A program made the translations under genes and the position numbers. The notes beneath the pieces are model-generated. The model ran no database searches. It was not told where the DNA came from and was given only the letters and a program-made list of their open reading frames with translations. 64,000 nt of DNA from Sulfurospirillum sp. 1612 (GTDB lineage Bacteria; Campylobacterota; Campylobacteria; Campylobacterales; Sulfurospirillaceae): contig NZ_CP140614.1 of the NCBI RefSeq assembly GCF_036556685.1, positions 744,001 through 808,000 of the forward strand, in the 5' to 3' direction. Below, piece by piece: positions 1 to 8,569 of this stretch. Each line of letters begins with the position of its first letter. Position 1 is the stretch's first letter.

Positions 1-896
1 CCTAATATATGGGCCTCTTTTAATTCATGTTTTAAATCTTCTTTTCGCTCACCATGGGCGATGGCATTGTGAGTCTGAAAGAGGAGTCGTTTCTCTTTTT
101 TGAGTCCATAGAGATGTTTTTTGTATAAATTTGGAAGATAACGCTCTGCCATACCCATAGGAATGATATGTTCGTGAGGAATTATTTTCCCAATTTTTAT
201 ATTGATATTTTTATGATGTTGTTTAAACATCTCATCAGAGAGTAACAGTGTGGAAAAAGTTTTGTTGAGCAAGGAGAGCGTATAAAAGGTTTTGGAATTT
301 TTAGCATCAATCAAAATAGGCACGATGGGACTGTTCGTTCTGCTTGCAAATTTCAAAAATCCCTTTTGCCATTTGCCATCTCGTATCCCATAAGGTGAGA
401 TACGACTGACTTCTCCTGCTGGAAATATGATGATAGCCTCTTCATGATGTAAGGCTTCGTAGATTTTTTTTACTATGGCTTTGGGTTGTTTTCTTTTGAA
501 ATTGTCGATTTTTATAAAAACGGAGTCTAGGGAATCTACGCCTGCTAAAAAGTCATTGGCGATAATTTTGACGTCTTTTCGAATTTTTCCAAGCAATTTC
601 AATAAGCACAGGGCATCTAATCCTCCTAGGGGATGATTGGCAATAATGACAACACGACCAACAGAGGGAATATTTTCCAAATCATTGTGCGCATATGAAA
701 AATCAAATTTGAAGTATTCTAACACCGCTTCTACAAATTCAAACCCTTTTAAATGTTTGTAATCATTGAGAAAATCATTGATTTTATCTTCATGTACAAT
801 TTTTTGTGCGATTTTAATGAGAGGTTTTTTGATAATGGAAGGTCGTGTCTCTAATTTTGGAAATTTTTTCATAATCTCGTGTGCTACATCTATCAT
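1..896 (-). CDS. OlsF-like lysophospholipid acyltransferase, C-terminus cut by window edge
   Basis: The gene runs off the left edge; about 298 N-terminal residues are visible. The ATG at 896 follows a GAGGAG ribosome site by about six bases. The fragment carries a PlsC/hemolysin-type acyltransferase domain: an NHPLGGLD block near residues 90-97 supplies the catalytic His-x4-Asp, and a FPAGEVSR block near residue 160 fits the acceptor-binding motif. It probably transfers an acyl chain to a lyso-lipid at the inner membrane. The visible end (ELKEAHILG) resembles the linker that, in OlsF-type ornithine-lipid synthases as I remember them, leads into a GNAT-like N-acyltransferase domain; that domain is not in view. 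A single-domain lysophospholipid acyltransferase is the alternative. Confidence 0.75.
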   Translation of the reverse strand, partial: MIDVAHEIMKKFPKLETRPSIIKKPLIKIAQKIVHEDKINDFLNDYKHLKGFEFVEAVLEYFKFDFSYAHNDLENIPSVGRVVIIANHPLGGLDALCLLKLLGKIRKDVKIIANDFLAGVDSLDSVFIKIDNFKRKQPKAIVKKIYEALHHEEAIIIFPAGEVSRISPYGIRDGKWQKGFLKFASRTNSPIVPILIDAKNSKTFYTLSLLNKTFSTLLLSDEMFKQHHKNINIKIGKIIPHEHIIPMGMAERYLPNLYKKHLYGLKKEKRLLFQTHNAIAHGERKEDLKHELKEAHIL

Positions 897-907
897 CAGA
901 ACTCCTC

Positions 908-935
908 TTGTGAATCATTTTTTATATGATATAAT
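908..935 (+). promoter_or_regulatory. Putative sigma70 promoter of ppk2
   Basis: TTGTGA (908-913), a 16-base spacer and a perfect TATAAT (930-935) lie 44 bases before the ppk2 start. This is the only strong -10 match in the divergent gap. Confidence 0.5.
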
Positions 936-979
936 AAATCCATAACAAGATGATTACAACTTTAATATGAGGAAATACC

Positions 980-1792
980 ATGGCAAAAAATAATGAAAAA
1001 GTTCAAATTTGGGTCAAAAAAGAGACACTTGAGTATGAACAAGAGTTGAAAAAATTACAGGTAGAATTACTGAAATTTCAAAATCATGTTAAAGATGCAG
1101 GATTGCGATATTTGATGTTATTTGAGGGACGAGATGCCGCAGGGAAGGGGGGAACCATCAAGCGAATCACAGAACATCTCAATCCACGAGGCGCACGTGT
1201 TGTGGCACTTGCGAAGCCCGATGATAGGGAAAAATCTCAATGGTATTTTGAACGCTATGTCAAACACTTGCCCAGTGCCGGTGAGATTGTATTGTTTGAT
1301 CGGAGTTGGTATAACCGTGCGATGGTTGAGCCGGTGATGGGGTTCTGCACCGAGCGAGAACATCATAAATTTTTGAAAGATGCTCCTTTGTTTGAGCGTA
1401 TGATTTTAGAAGAGGGATTGAAAATTTTCAAATTTTATTTTTCTGTTTCAAAGAAAGAGCAAGCCGCGCGGTTTAAAGAAAGAGAAACCGACCCACTAAA
1501 GCAGTATAAACTCTCTCATGTGGATAAAGAGTCACAAAGATTATGGGATGAATATACCTTGGCAAAATTCATGATGTTAAGTGCTACGCATACGAATATC
1601 GCACCGTGGACGGTTGTGAAAAGCGACAACAAGAAAAAAGCGAGAATTAACACCATCAAACACATATTAAATTTTGTAGATTATCCTAATAAGATCGATG
1701 CCAAAGAGATTGAGGTCGATAAGGATATTATCGTGTATGGAAGAGATGAAACCATTCGTATGGAAAATAATCTTACGTTTTCAAAGAAATAG
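980..1792 (+). CDS. ppk2: Polyphosphate kinase 2, class I
   Basis: This cytoplasmic kinase uses inorganic polyphosphate to phosphorylate nucleotides, mainly nucleoside diphosphates in the one-domain class I enzymes. The 270-residue protein has the family's Walker A loop GRDAAGKGG (residues 50-58), a Walker B segment FDRSWYNR (about 106-113), and a C-terminal PWTVVKSDNKKKAR stretch typical of PPK2. Length matches one-domain PPK2 proteins. The ATG at 980 has GAGGAAA about seven bases upstream. Its 3' end overlaps the converging metallopeptidase gene by 20 bases. Preferred nucleotide (ADP or GDP) cannot be told from sequence alone. Confidence 0.93.
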   Translation: MAKNNEKVQIWVKKETLEYEQELKKLQVELLKFQNHVKDAGLRYLMLFEGRDAAGKGGTIKRITEHLNPRGARVVALAKPDDREKSQWYFERYVKHLPSAGEIVLFDRSWYNRAMVEPVMGFCTEREHHKFLKDAPLFERMILEEGLKIFKFYFSVSKKEQAARFKERETDPLKQYKLSHVDKESQRLWDEYTLAKFMMLSATHTNIAPWTVVKSDNKKKARINTIKHILNFVDYPNKIDAKEIEVDKDIIVYGRDETIRMENNLTFSKK

Positions 1793-2288
1793 CGGGAAAA
1801 TAGTGTCGGATTTGTTGTATTTGTTGCTTATAATCTGGCATAAAATGTGCCACCGTGTGCCAAAATGATTGTTGATGATGTTTGTGAGAGATGTGTGCTA
1901 ATTCATGGATAATGACGTATTCGATACATCTTATTGGGAGCTGACAGAGGCTTGAATTAAAGCTAATATCATTGCGACTACTACAGCTTCCCCAGCGCCT
2001 TTTTGCCTTTCTAAATGCCACACGTCTTGGGTAAAGTGACATGATTTGTGCATGTTTTTGAACCAAGGGAGTGACGATTTCTACACTTTTTTGTTTATAA
2101 AAATGATTTAAATCTTTGATGTTGTCTACTGAGATTTTCTCGCCCAATAGTAGCAGCTTTTTCTCTTTTTCATAAATTTGTTCGATAGTTTGCTTGGTGC
2201 TAAGAAGGGTTATTTTTTTATCAATCCACGCAGCTTTTGAATCGAGAATTTTTTCAACAGTATCATGAGAACCATAGGGGCTTTTCAC
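1773..2288 (-). CDS. YgjP/WLM-type zinc metallopeptidase, start codon unclear
   Basis: The protein has the HELAHISHKHH zinc-binding motif of YgjP-like (DUF45/WLM) metallopeptidases, with the family's conserved RRWGSCSS block before it. Function in the family is poorly known. The first canonical start in frame is GTG at 2288, which gives 171 residues. However, translation upstream of that codon reads LKHLYITIHPQEGVIVKSPYG, which looks like the family's N-terminal strands, so the real protein is probably about 200 residues. Between an in-frame stop just inside the dnaJ 3' end and 2288 there is no ATG, GTG or TTG. A non-canonical ATT start or a lost start codon are both possible. The GTG sits in a strong hairpin and has AGAGGGGG just upstream. 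Confidence 0.75.
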   Translation of the reverse strand: MKSPYGSHDTVEKILDSKAAWIDKKITLLSTKQTIEQIYEKEKKLLLLGEKISVDNIKDLNHFYKQKSVEIVTPLVQKHAQIMSLYPRRVAFRKAKRRWGSCSSRNDISFNSSLCQLPIRCIEYVIIHELAHISHKHHQQSFWHTVAHFMPDYKQQIQQIRHYFPAISLKT

Positions 2289-2317
2289 GATTACCCCCTC
2301 TTGGGGGTGAATCGTGA
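2285..2317. repeat. 14-bp inverted repeat over the metallopeptidase 5' region
   Basis: TCACGATTACCCCC (2285-2298) pairs with 2303-2317 across a four-base loop, with one bulged base (2309). The hairpin spans the GTG codon and the purine-rich ribosome-site-like run of the metallopeptidase gene. There is no T-tract on either side, so it is not an ordinary terminator. Confidence 0.7.
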
Positions 2318-2391
2318 TATATAAATGCTTGAGTTTTTTATTGGTAATGAGAGTATAGAAAATCTTCTTATTGTTGAAAATAAAAAATTTT

Positions 2392-3522
2392 TTAATTAAA
2401 CCAACCTTTTATTTTATCAAAAACACCACTGAAAGTCTCATCTTGTTGTTCTGTTTTATAGCCAAAACTTTCACCTAATTTTTCAAGTAACTCGCGTTGT
2501 TCGGCGTTGACTTTCTTAGGATATTTGATATTGATTTGTGCAATCAGGCTACCTTTGCGATGGTTGTGGACATTTTTGATACCTTCATTTTTAAAGATAA
2601 ACTGTTGTTTGTCTTTGGCCCCAAGAGGCAATTCTAATGTCGTTTTACCTCGAAGGGTTGGAATTTCGAGTTTATCACCCAAGGCGATTTGCGTAAAAAA
2701 GACAGGGATTTCGATATAAACATCATCATTGTGTCTGACAAAATGCTCATCTTCGTTGACTTGAATAAGGATATAAAGATCACCTCTTCTTCCCAGTTGA
2801 TCGATATTTCCTTTGTTGGCCACGCGGATTCGGTTGTCATTGTCCACCCCTTCTGGGATATCAATGGTCATACTCTCTTTAAGTTCTTCATAACCTTTTC
2901 CAGAACATTTGGAGCATTTGTTTTTGATGATTTTACCCTTACCACCACAAGTTGGGCATGTTTGTGAATAGGTCATAAACCCTTGTCTATAAAAAACTTG
3001 ACCCTTTCCATTACAGTCGGGACAATTTTTTACCTCTTTATCTTCACTACCCGTTCCATCACAATGTTTACATGGTGTTTTGTATCTGAATTTGATCTCT
3101 TTTTGACATCCAAAGGCTGCTTCGTTGAATTCTAATGTCACACTTTCTTCTTGATCAAGAGGGTATTTTTGATCACTTCTTCTGCTAGAACCGCCAAATC
3201 CTCCACCGAAACCACCGCCAAATACGGATTCAAATATAGAGCCTAAATCGCCCATAATATCTTCATAATTCATATCTGAGAAATGACTAAATCCTTGAGA
3301 ATCTAATCCTTCTTTTCCGTATCTATCATAAGTAGCTCGTTTGGTCTCATCACTCAAAACTTGATAGGCTTCATTGACAAGTTTAAACTTTTCTTCTGCT
3401 TCTTTATCCCCTTGGTTACGATCGGGATGATATTTTAAGGCTTGTTTTCGGTAGGCTTTTTTAATCTCACCACTATCTGCATTTCTATCTATTTCAAGTA
3501 TTTCGTAGTATTCTAAGTCCAA
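2392..3522 (-). CDS. dnaJ: Chaperone protein DnaJ
   Basis: Co-chaperone that delivers unfolded proteins to DnaK and stimulates its ATPase. The 376 residues show the full type I layout: J domain with HPD at residues 32-34, a Gly/Phe-rich stretch near 100-113, four zinc-finger repeats ([32 protein letters not shown]) and the C-terminal substrate-binding domain. The start is a TTG at 3522, supported by AAGAAAGAG about seven bases upstream and by the family N-terminus (YYEIL) falling immediately after it. No dnaK or grpE is adjacent, which is usual in this phylum. Confidence 0.97.
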   Translation of the reverse strand: MDLEYYEILEIDRNADSGEIKKAYRKQALKYHPDRNQGDKEAEEKFKLVNEAYQVLSDETKRATYDRYGKEGLDSQGFSHFSDMNYEDIMGDLGSIFESVFGGGFGGGFGGSSRRSDQKYPLDQEESVTLEFNEAAFGCQKEIKFRYKTPCKHCDGTGSEDKEVKNCPDCNGKGQVFYRQGFMTYSQTCPTCGGKGKIIKNKCSKCSGKGYEELKESMTIDIPEGVDNDNRIRVANKGNIDQLGRRGDLYILIQVNEDEHFVRHNDDVYIEIPVFFTQIALGDKLEIPTLRGKTTLELPLGAKDKQQFIFKNEGIKNVHNHRKGSLIAQINIKYPKKVNAEQRELLEKLGESFGYKTEQQDETFSGVFDKIKGWFN

Positions 3523-3705
3523 TTTATGCTCTTTCTTGTATGTTTTAGTTGATTTATTTCTAGATTGTGAATTCTAGCAAAATTTTGGTTATTTATCAAT
3601 GCTTGTTAAGGTGTATTAACAAACTGTTCAAGGGTGATTATATTAAGTTATTTATAATTTCAATATCAAAAATATCGCAATGATATTTAATCTAAGGAGA
3701 TGACG

Positions 3706-4185
3706 ATGAAAACAAAAATTTTACTAGGAACACTTTTAGCAGGTGCACTCAGTGCCAGTCTCTACGCCAGTGGATATAATATGCCAAATAACAATCCCGG
3801 TATGATGGGACCACAAAATATGCAACGCGGCAACATGATGAATTGTAACCATAAAAAAGGTATGAAGGCGATGCATAAAAGAGGTGGTAGGATGATGATG
3901 TTTGCCAATCTCAATCTAAGCCCAGAACAAAGATATCAACTCTCAATCCTCAGAGATGAAATGAAACTTGATATGAAAAAAGCACGAGGATTTAAACGAC
4001 AGGGCAAGATGGTACAATTTATAAAAGGCGATCATTTTGATAAAGATGCTTTTATAAAATATTCTAACAAAATGCATGAAAAAATGGTGGAAATACGAGC
4101 CAATCATATGGAAAAAGTTTTAAAAGTCTTGACCAAAGAGCAAGTCACACAACTCAAACAAAATCTCGCACAACCACGTCGTTAG
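3706..4185 (+). CDS. Spy/CpxP-like periplasmic protein, Met/His-rich
   Basis: A signal peptide (MKTKILLGTLLAGALSASLYA) is followed by a Met-, Asn- and His-rich stretch (many MM, MG and NM pairs, HKK, MH) over mature residues 5-50. Then comes a helical domain with two LTxxQ-like motifs (LSPEQ and LTKEQ), the signature of the Spy/CpxP/CnrX superfamily. Such proteins act as periplasmic chaperones or as metal or stress sensors. I start at the ATG at 3706, six bases after AAGGAG; an ATG at 3700 abuts the ribosome site and is too close. The Met/His-rich part could bind copper or silver, which is inference. The two-component system just downstream makes an envelope-stress or metal-response role plausible. 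Confidence 0.8.
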   Translation: MKTKILLGTLLAGALSASLYASGYNMPNNNPGMMGPQNMQRGNMMNCNHKKGMKAMHKRGGRMMMFANLNLSPEQRYQLSILRDEMKLDMKKARGFKRQGKMVQFIKGDHFDKDAFIKYSNKMHEKMVEIRANHMEKVLKVLTKEQVTQLKQNLAQPRR

Positions 4186-4186
4186 T

Positions 4187-4216
4187 CATAGGGGGATTTC
4201 CCCCCTATGTTTCTTT
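4187..4216 (+). terminator. Rho-independent terminator of the Spy-like gene
   Basis: CATAGGGGG (4187-4195) pairs perfectly with CCCCCTATG (4201-4209) over a five-base loop, followed by TTTCTTT. It lies one base after the stop codon. Confidence 0.85.
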
Positions 4217-4273
4217 AAAATCCTTACTTCATATATAAAATATTCTTATTAATCTATAAAAAAATAGATGCGA

Positions 4274-4320
4274 TAAAAAGAGAATTTTTATTCATTGAAG
4301 ACTTTCAAATTCTCTTTTTA
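4274..4320. repeat. Perfect 14-bp inverted repeat before the two-component operon
   Basis: TAAAAAGAGAATTT (4274-4287) has its exact reverse complement at 4307-4320, with a 19-base loop. It ends four bases before a TATAAT (4324-4329). It could be an operator for autoregulation by the downstream response regulator, or an AT-rich bidirectional terminator. Confidence 0.6.
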
Positions 4321-4323
4321 TGA

Positions 4324-4329
4324 TATAAT
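4324..4329 (+). promoter_or_regulatory. -10 element of the two-component operon
   Basis: Perfect TATAAT 33 bases before the response-regulator start. No good -35 is present, which is common in this phylum; the expected -35 position falls within the inverted repeat. Confidence 0.5.
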
Positions 4330-4362
4330 TATTTAGAAAATTCCATATTAATAGGTGCGCAT

Positions 4363-5043
4363 ATGATAAATGTTTTAATGATAGAAGACGATACCGAATT
4401 TGCTGAAATTTTGAGTGAATATTTAGCAAAATATAATATCAAAATAACCAATTATGAAGATCCTTATCTAGGATTGAGTGCGGGTATTAAAAAGTATGAC
4501 CTTTTGATACTAGATCTCACACTTCCAGGGATTGATGGATTGGAAGTGTGTAAAGAAGTGGTTGAAAAATATGATATTCCTATCATCATCTCTTCAGCAC
4601 GCAGTGATATTAGTGATAAAGTCATCGGTTTGCAAATTGGGGCTGATGATTACTTGCCTAAACCTTATGACCCAAAAGAGATGTATGCACGAATCCAAAG
4701 TTTGATTCGCCGGTACAAAAAATCAACCAATACGACTGAATCTGCCACAGCCAATCCCGATAGTGATTTTAGAGTCGATGAAAAACGCCATCAAATCTTC
4801 TTAAAAGAGGCGCCATTGAATCTGACTCCGGCAGAATATGAAATCCTCTCTTATATGATTAAACAAAATGGATTTTCAATTTCAAGAGAACAACTTGTGT
4901 ACAATTGTAGCTCTCTTAAAGACAAAGGGAGTAAGAGTCTGGATGTGATTATGGGACGACTGAGAAGCAAGATAGGAGACAGCTCCAAAAATCCGACATA
5001 CATACATTCTGTCAGAGGGATTGGATATAAGTTAGTCGGATGA
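4363..5043 (+). CDS. OmpR-family response regulator (ArsR-type of the ArsRS pair)
   Basis: A 226-residue DNA-binding response regulator. The receiver domain has the acidic pocket ED-D (residues 8-10), phospho-acceptor Asp51 in LDLTLPGIDG, Ser78 and Lys100 in YLPKPYD. A winged-helix OmpR/PhoB effector domain follows (LTPAEYEILSYM to HSVRGIGYKLV). The last bases overlap the kinase start (ATGA), so the pair is co-translated. It resembles the Helicobacter/Campylobacter ArsR or CprR regulators. The signal is not known here, but the adjacent Spy-like gene and the promoter-proximal inverted repeat hint at envelope stress and autoregulation. Confidence 0.9.
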   Translation: MINVLMIEDDTEFAEILSEYLAKYNIKITNYEDPYLGLSAGIKKYDLLILDLTLPGIDGLEVCKEVVEKYDIPIIISSARSDISDKVIGLQIGADDYLPKPYDPKEMYARIQSLIRRYKKSTNTTESATANPDSDFRVDEKRHQIFLKEAPLNLTPAEYEILSYMIKQNGFSISREQLVYNCSSLKDKGSKSLDVIMGRLRSKIGDSSKNPTYIHSVRGIGYKLVG

Positions 5044-6272
5044 GAGAACAATCACTGAGTTCAAAGATTACGATTATTTTCGTATTTTCTCTCATACTGC
5101 TGGGGATGTTTTTTGTTTTGTTGCTAAAATACCAAGAAGAGAAAAATATCGAACATATGAAACAACGACAGTTTCAATCGATTAACTATCTTTTTACGCT
5201 CTATCGCAACAATTACACACCTCGCAATATCGAAGAGTATTTTCACACGTTTGATCTCAAAAAGGTTGAAAATCCCTCTTTAAAGCAAGCGGTATTGGAT
5301 CAAGGTACGATTATTTATAGAAAATCTATCAACCTCAATCGTTTTACCTCAATCGAATATAATGATAAATATTATCTATTTATTGAAAGTATCATGACCA
5401 ATGTTTTATTGGAGAGTAACAGTACGGTTAAAAACAGTGACAAACAGCTCTGGATAGGCTTTGCGATTGCCTTGATTATTTTTATTTCCATGTATATTTC
5501 GATTATCAGGAGCATCTCTCCTTTGAAAGAGTTGAGTTTAAAAATCCGTGAATTTGCCAGTGGTAATATGAATATTGACTGTAAAAGTGATCAAGACGAT
5601 GAGATTGCTGAGGTGGCCAATGAGTTTGATCGTGCCGTCAAAAAAATATCTGCTTTGATGGCGTCACGCCAGTTGTTTTTGCGTACGATTATGCATGAGC
5701 TGAAAACCCCGATTGGCAAAGGTCGAATCGTCTCTGAGATGCTTGAGGATGACAAAGCTAAAAACCGTTTGATTACGATTTTTGAGCGATTGGATATTTT
5801 GATTAGTGAATTTGCTAAGATAGAGCAACTGGTCTCACAAAGCTATACTCCAAATTTCAAAAATTATAACTTAATCTACGTCCTTGATCATGCGACGGAT
5901 CTTTTGATGTTGGAGAATGACACCCAAGCGGAGCATGTTAAAGTGGATATTGTAGAAGAACTCATCTTGCGTGCGGATTTTGAGTTGCTCGCTTTAGCGA
6001 TGAAAAATCTCATGGATAATGCTATCAAACATAGCGTTGACCATGTTGTTCATGTACGCAGTGACCATGGTGCCATCATCTTTGAAAACAGTGGAGAGAA
6101 ATTGCCTTTGGGAATTGAAGAGTATCTTAAACCCTTTATTTCAGGCAATATCAAACAAGGTTTGGGCTTAGGACTTTATATTGTGAAAAATATAGTAGAA
6201 TTACATGATTTTTCTTTGGAGTATTACTATTTTGAAGAGAAAAAAATACATCAATTTAAGATAATAACATGA
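5040..6272 (+). CDS. ArsS-type sensor histidine kinase
   Basis: Inner-membrane kinase of 410 residues. TM1 (about 10-30) and TM2 (about 137-156) flank a periplasmic sensor loop of about 105 residues. A HAMP linker follows, then the phospho-accepting His219 in MHELKTPIGKGR, a form of the H-box characteristic of ArsS-like kinases in this phylum. The ATPase domain has the N-box NLMDNAIKHS and a glycine-rich GLGLGLYIVKNI. The usual DxGxG G1 box reads ENSGEKL, so the ADP-contact Asp is replaced by Asn; I believe this is typical of the group. It overlaps recR by four bases. Confidence 0.9.
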   Translation: MREQSLSSKITIIFVFSLILLGMFFVLLLKYQEEKNIEHMKQRQFQSINYLFTLYRNNYTPRNIEEYFHTFDLKKVENPSLKQAVLDQGTIIYRKSINLNRFTSIEYNDKYYLFIESIMTNVLLESNSTVKNSDKQLWIGFAIALIIFISMYISIIRSISPLKELSLKIREFASGNMNIDCKSDQDDEIAEVANEFDRAVKKISALMASRQLFLRTIMHELKTPIGKGRIVSEMLEDDKAKNRLITIFERLDILISEFAKIEQLVSQSYTPNFKNYNLIYVLDHATDLLMLENDTQAEHVKVDIVEELILRADFELLALAMKNLMDNAIKHSVDHVVHVRSDHGAIIFENSGEKLPLGIEEYLKPFISGNIKQGLGLGLYIVKNIVELHDFSLEYYYFEEKKIHQFKIIT

Positions 6273-6835
6273 AACAATTAGAAAAATTTAATGACCTCGT
6301 TGAGGCTTTTCAAGCTATCCCGACTGTTGGTAAAAAATCAGCGCTTCGATTTGCTTATCATTTGGTGCTAAATGATACATTTTTGGCGATGAAATTGGCA
6401 AATTCAATCGAAACAGCGGTCAAATCGATCAAAAAATGTCAAAATTGTGGGGCGCTTAGTGAAAATGAAATCTGTGAGATTTGTTTGGATGAACAGCGAG
6501 ACCAGAGCAAAATCTGCCTAGTAGAAAATGCCAAAGATATTTTGATTTTAGAAGAAAACCATATTTACAATGGGAAATATTTTGTACTTGAAAATATAGA
6601 ACCTGACAATATAGAAAAACTAAAAGATTTGGTTAAGACGGAGGTAAAAGAGGTGATTTTTGCACTCACGCCCTCTCTCTCCAATGATGTTGTGATTATG
6701 TTCATAGAGGATTCTCTCAAAGAGTACTCCTTATCCTTTACAAAAATTGCACAAGGAGTTCCTACTGGAGTGCATTTGGAAAATGTCGATATATTGTCTT
6801 TATCCAAAGCGATGGATTTACGAGTGAAGATTTAG
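6269..6835 (+). CDS. recR: Recombination mediator protein RecR
   Basis: RecR works with RecO to load RecA on SSB-coated single-stranded DNA at gaps. The 188-residue protein has the N-terminal helix-hairpin-helix (IPTVGKKSALRFAYHL), a zinc finger with Cys57, Cys60, Cys69 and Cys72, and a Toprim domain beginning KICLVENAKDI. It starts inside the sensor-kinase stop codon (ATGA). The end lies one base from the end of the converging dnaX gene. Slightly shorter than the roughly 200 residues of E. coli RecR. Confidence 0.95.
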   Translation: MKQLEKFNDLVEAFQAIPTVGKKSALRFAYHLVLNDTFLAMKLANSIETAVKSIKKCQNCGALSENEICEICLDEQRDQSKICLVENAKDILILEENHIYNGKYFVLENIEPDNIEKLKDLVKTEVKEVIFALTPSLSNDVVIMFIEDSLKEYSLSFTKIAQGVPTGVHLENVDILSLSKAMDLRVKI

Positions 6836-6836
6836 A

Positions 6837-8507
6837 TTAAATCTTAGGATGAATCTCTATCTTTTTTGGATCAAATAATTCCTGCGCCTTTTGCATAAAG
6901 GGATTGCTGAGGATCTCTTTGGCATCGATTTCTTCCTTGCCTCTCATCATCTCTCCCGCAACACAACTACCCGAATTTTGATCATATTGCTCTTTTTTCT
7001 CTACTGAGGGTATCTCCTCTTGAGGTGTGGGTGTATTTTGCAAAGGGGCATCTTGTGGCGGAATGGCAGCAGGCTCAGATGGCGTATCCTTTTGTGCTGG
7101 TTTAGTCTGAAGCATTTTAATAACGGTGTTGATACCGTAAACTTCTTGAACAAAATGTTTGATGATACTCGTGGCATGTCGGAGTTTTTTACGACATGAA
7201 TCGGGTGCATTAGAACTGAGGGTTAGGGCTTGTCCATCAAAAGATATAAAAGAGACCGATTGTTCAAAACAGGTTCCTGTCTCAAGATTGCGATCTTTTA
7301 ACAAAGCGATTAGTTTTGCAAAATCATCTTGTGCTTTTTGAGCCGGTTGTGCGGGTGGCTCAGGTTGAGGCGGTGTTGATGGTATTGATGGAGTATCATG
7401 ATGGCGTTGTACGCTAGGGGCAGACTCCTGCATCCCTGGATGTCTGAATTTTTCACTCTCTAATTCATCAATCATATCATCAACCGTTTTGATATTCATC
7501 GCTTCAATCATTTTGAAAAAGACTAATGACAAAACAAAAGTGTTATCAGCATTAAGATAAAGCAAATTTTTTGCTTCTGATAAAATTCTAAAAAATCGTT
7601 CATTTAAAAGAAGGGTAAAGCGACTATCCTGCTCAAAGAATGCGCGTTTGAGATAGGCAATGAGCTCATCTAAGACGACTTCACATTCATAAGTCTCTAA
7701 CTCTTTTAAAATGACTAAGATTTTTTCTTTATCCTTAGACAAAATAGCCGCAAAGATGCTTTCCAATTGTTTTGGATCTAACAATCCGAGCATGGAAGCG
7801 AGATTTTGTGCAGTGATATTTGATTGTGAAAAGATGATGGCTTGATCCAGTAGGGTGAGGGTATCTCTAAGAGAGCCATTACCCGCGCGACTGAGCATAT
7901 GCAGAGCCTCGATTTCATACGTGACATTTTCTAGATTGAGTATGTGTGCGAGATGATTGACCACATCTTGCTCTGAAATTTGTTTAAATCGAAAGTGTTG
8001 CGTTCGTGATAAAATCGTCGGTGGCAATTTCATCGGATCAGTGGTGGCAAGTATAAATTTGATATAAGGCGGTGGCTCTTCAAGTGTCTTTAGCAGCGCA
8101 TTAAACGCCTCTTTGGTGAGCATGTGCACTTCATCGATGATAAAAATTTTATATCGTGCGATACTGGGTTTATATTTGGTATGTTCGATGAGTTCGCGAA
8201 TATCATCAATCTTTCTGCTACTTGCAGCATCCATCTCTACGATATCGATGTGGCGATTTTCATTGGCCATTTTACAATTTTCACACGTTTCACATGGTGT
8301 GGCATTGGGACCTTGATCGCAAATCAATGCTTTGGCGAAAATTCTCGCTGTCGAAGTTTTTCCGCTTCCCCTCAAGCCTGAAAAAAGGTAGGCATGAGAG
8401 AGACGGTCTTGATTGAGTGCCAAAGAGAGTGTTTGTGTGACAGAGCGCTGGCCTATGAGTTGATCAAATGACTTAGGACGATATTTTAGTGCGAGTACTT
8501 GTGACAA
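6837..8507 (-). CDS. dnaX: DNA polymerase III subunit gamma/tau
   Basis: Clamp-loader ATPase and replisome organiser. It has the Walker A loop GLRGSGKT near residue 45, the zinc-binding cysteines CDQG...CETCENC, a DEVHML Walker B and the SRC-type SRT finger (ILSRTQHFRF). A Pro/Gln-rich linker (about 365-385) leads to a tau-like C-terminal domain. Two TTG codons compete as start: 8513 sits one base after GAGGGG, whereas 8507 has proper spacing of seven bases and gives the family-like N-terminus SQVLALKYRP, so I choose 8507. I saw no slippery A-tract that would make a separate gamma by frameshifting. Confidence 0.95.
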   Translation of the reverse strand: MSQVLALKYRPKSFDQLIGQRSVTQTLSLALNQDRLSHAYLFSGLRGSGKTSTARIFAKALICDQGPNATPCETCENCKMANENRHIDIVEMDAASSRKIDDIRELIEHTKYKPSIARYKIFIIDEVHMLTKEAFNALLKTLEEPPPYIKFILATTDPMKLPPTILSRTQHFRFKQISEQDVVNHLAHILNLENVTYEIEALHMLSRAGNGSLRDTLTLLDQAIIFSQSNITAQNLASMLGLLDPKQLESIFAAILSKDKEKILVILKELETYECEVVLDELIAYLKRAFFEQDSRFTLLLNERFFRILSEAKNLLYLNADNTFVLSLVFFKMIEAMNIKTVDDMIDELESEKFRHPGMQESAPSVQRHHDTPSIPSTPPQPEPPAQPAQKAQDDFAKLIALLKDRNLETGTCFEQSVSFISFDGQALTLSSNAPDSCRKKLRHATSIIKHFVQEVYGINTVIKMLQTKPAQKDTPSEPAAIPPQDAPLQNTPTPQEEIPSVEKKEQYDQNSGSCVAGEMMRGKEEIDAKEILSNPFMQKAQELFDPKKIEIHPKI

Positions 8508-8569
8508 TTTCAAACCCCTCTTTAATAGATATCCATAGTATAGCTGAAAAAAATTATAACAAAATAATA

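Noticed and set aside
6837-7450. Programmed frameshift in dnaX giving a gamma subunit
   Set aside because: I looked for an A-rich slippery heptamer followed by a stem-loop in the 3' half and found none convincing.
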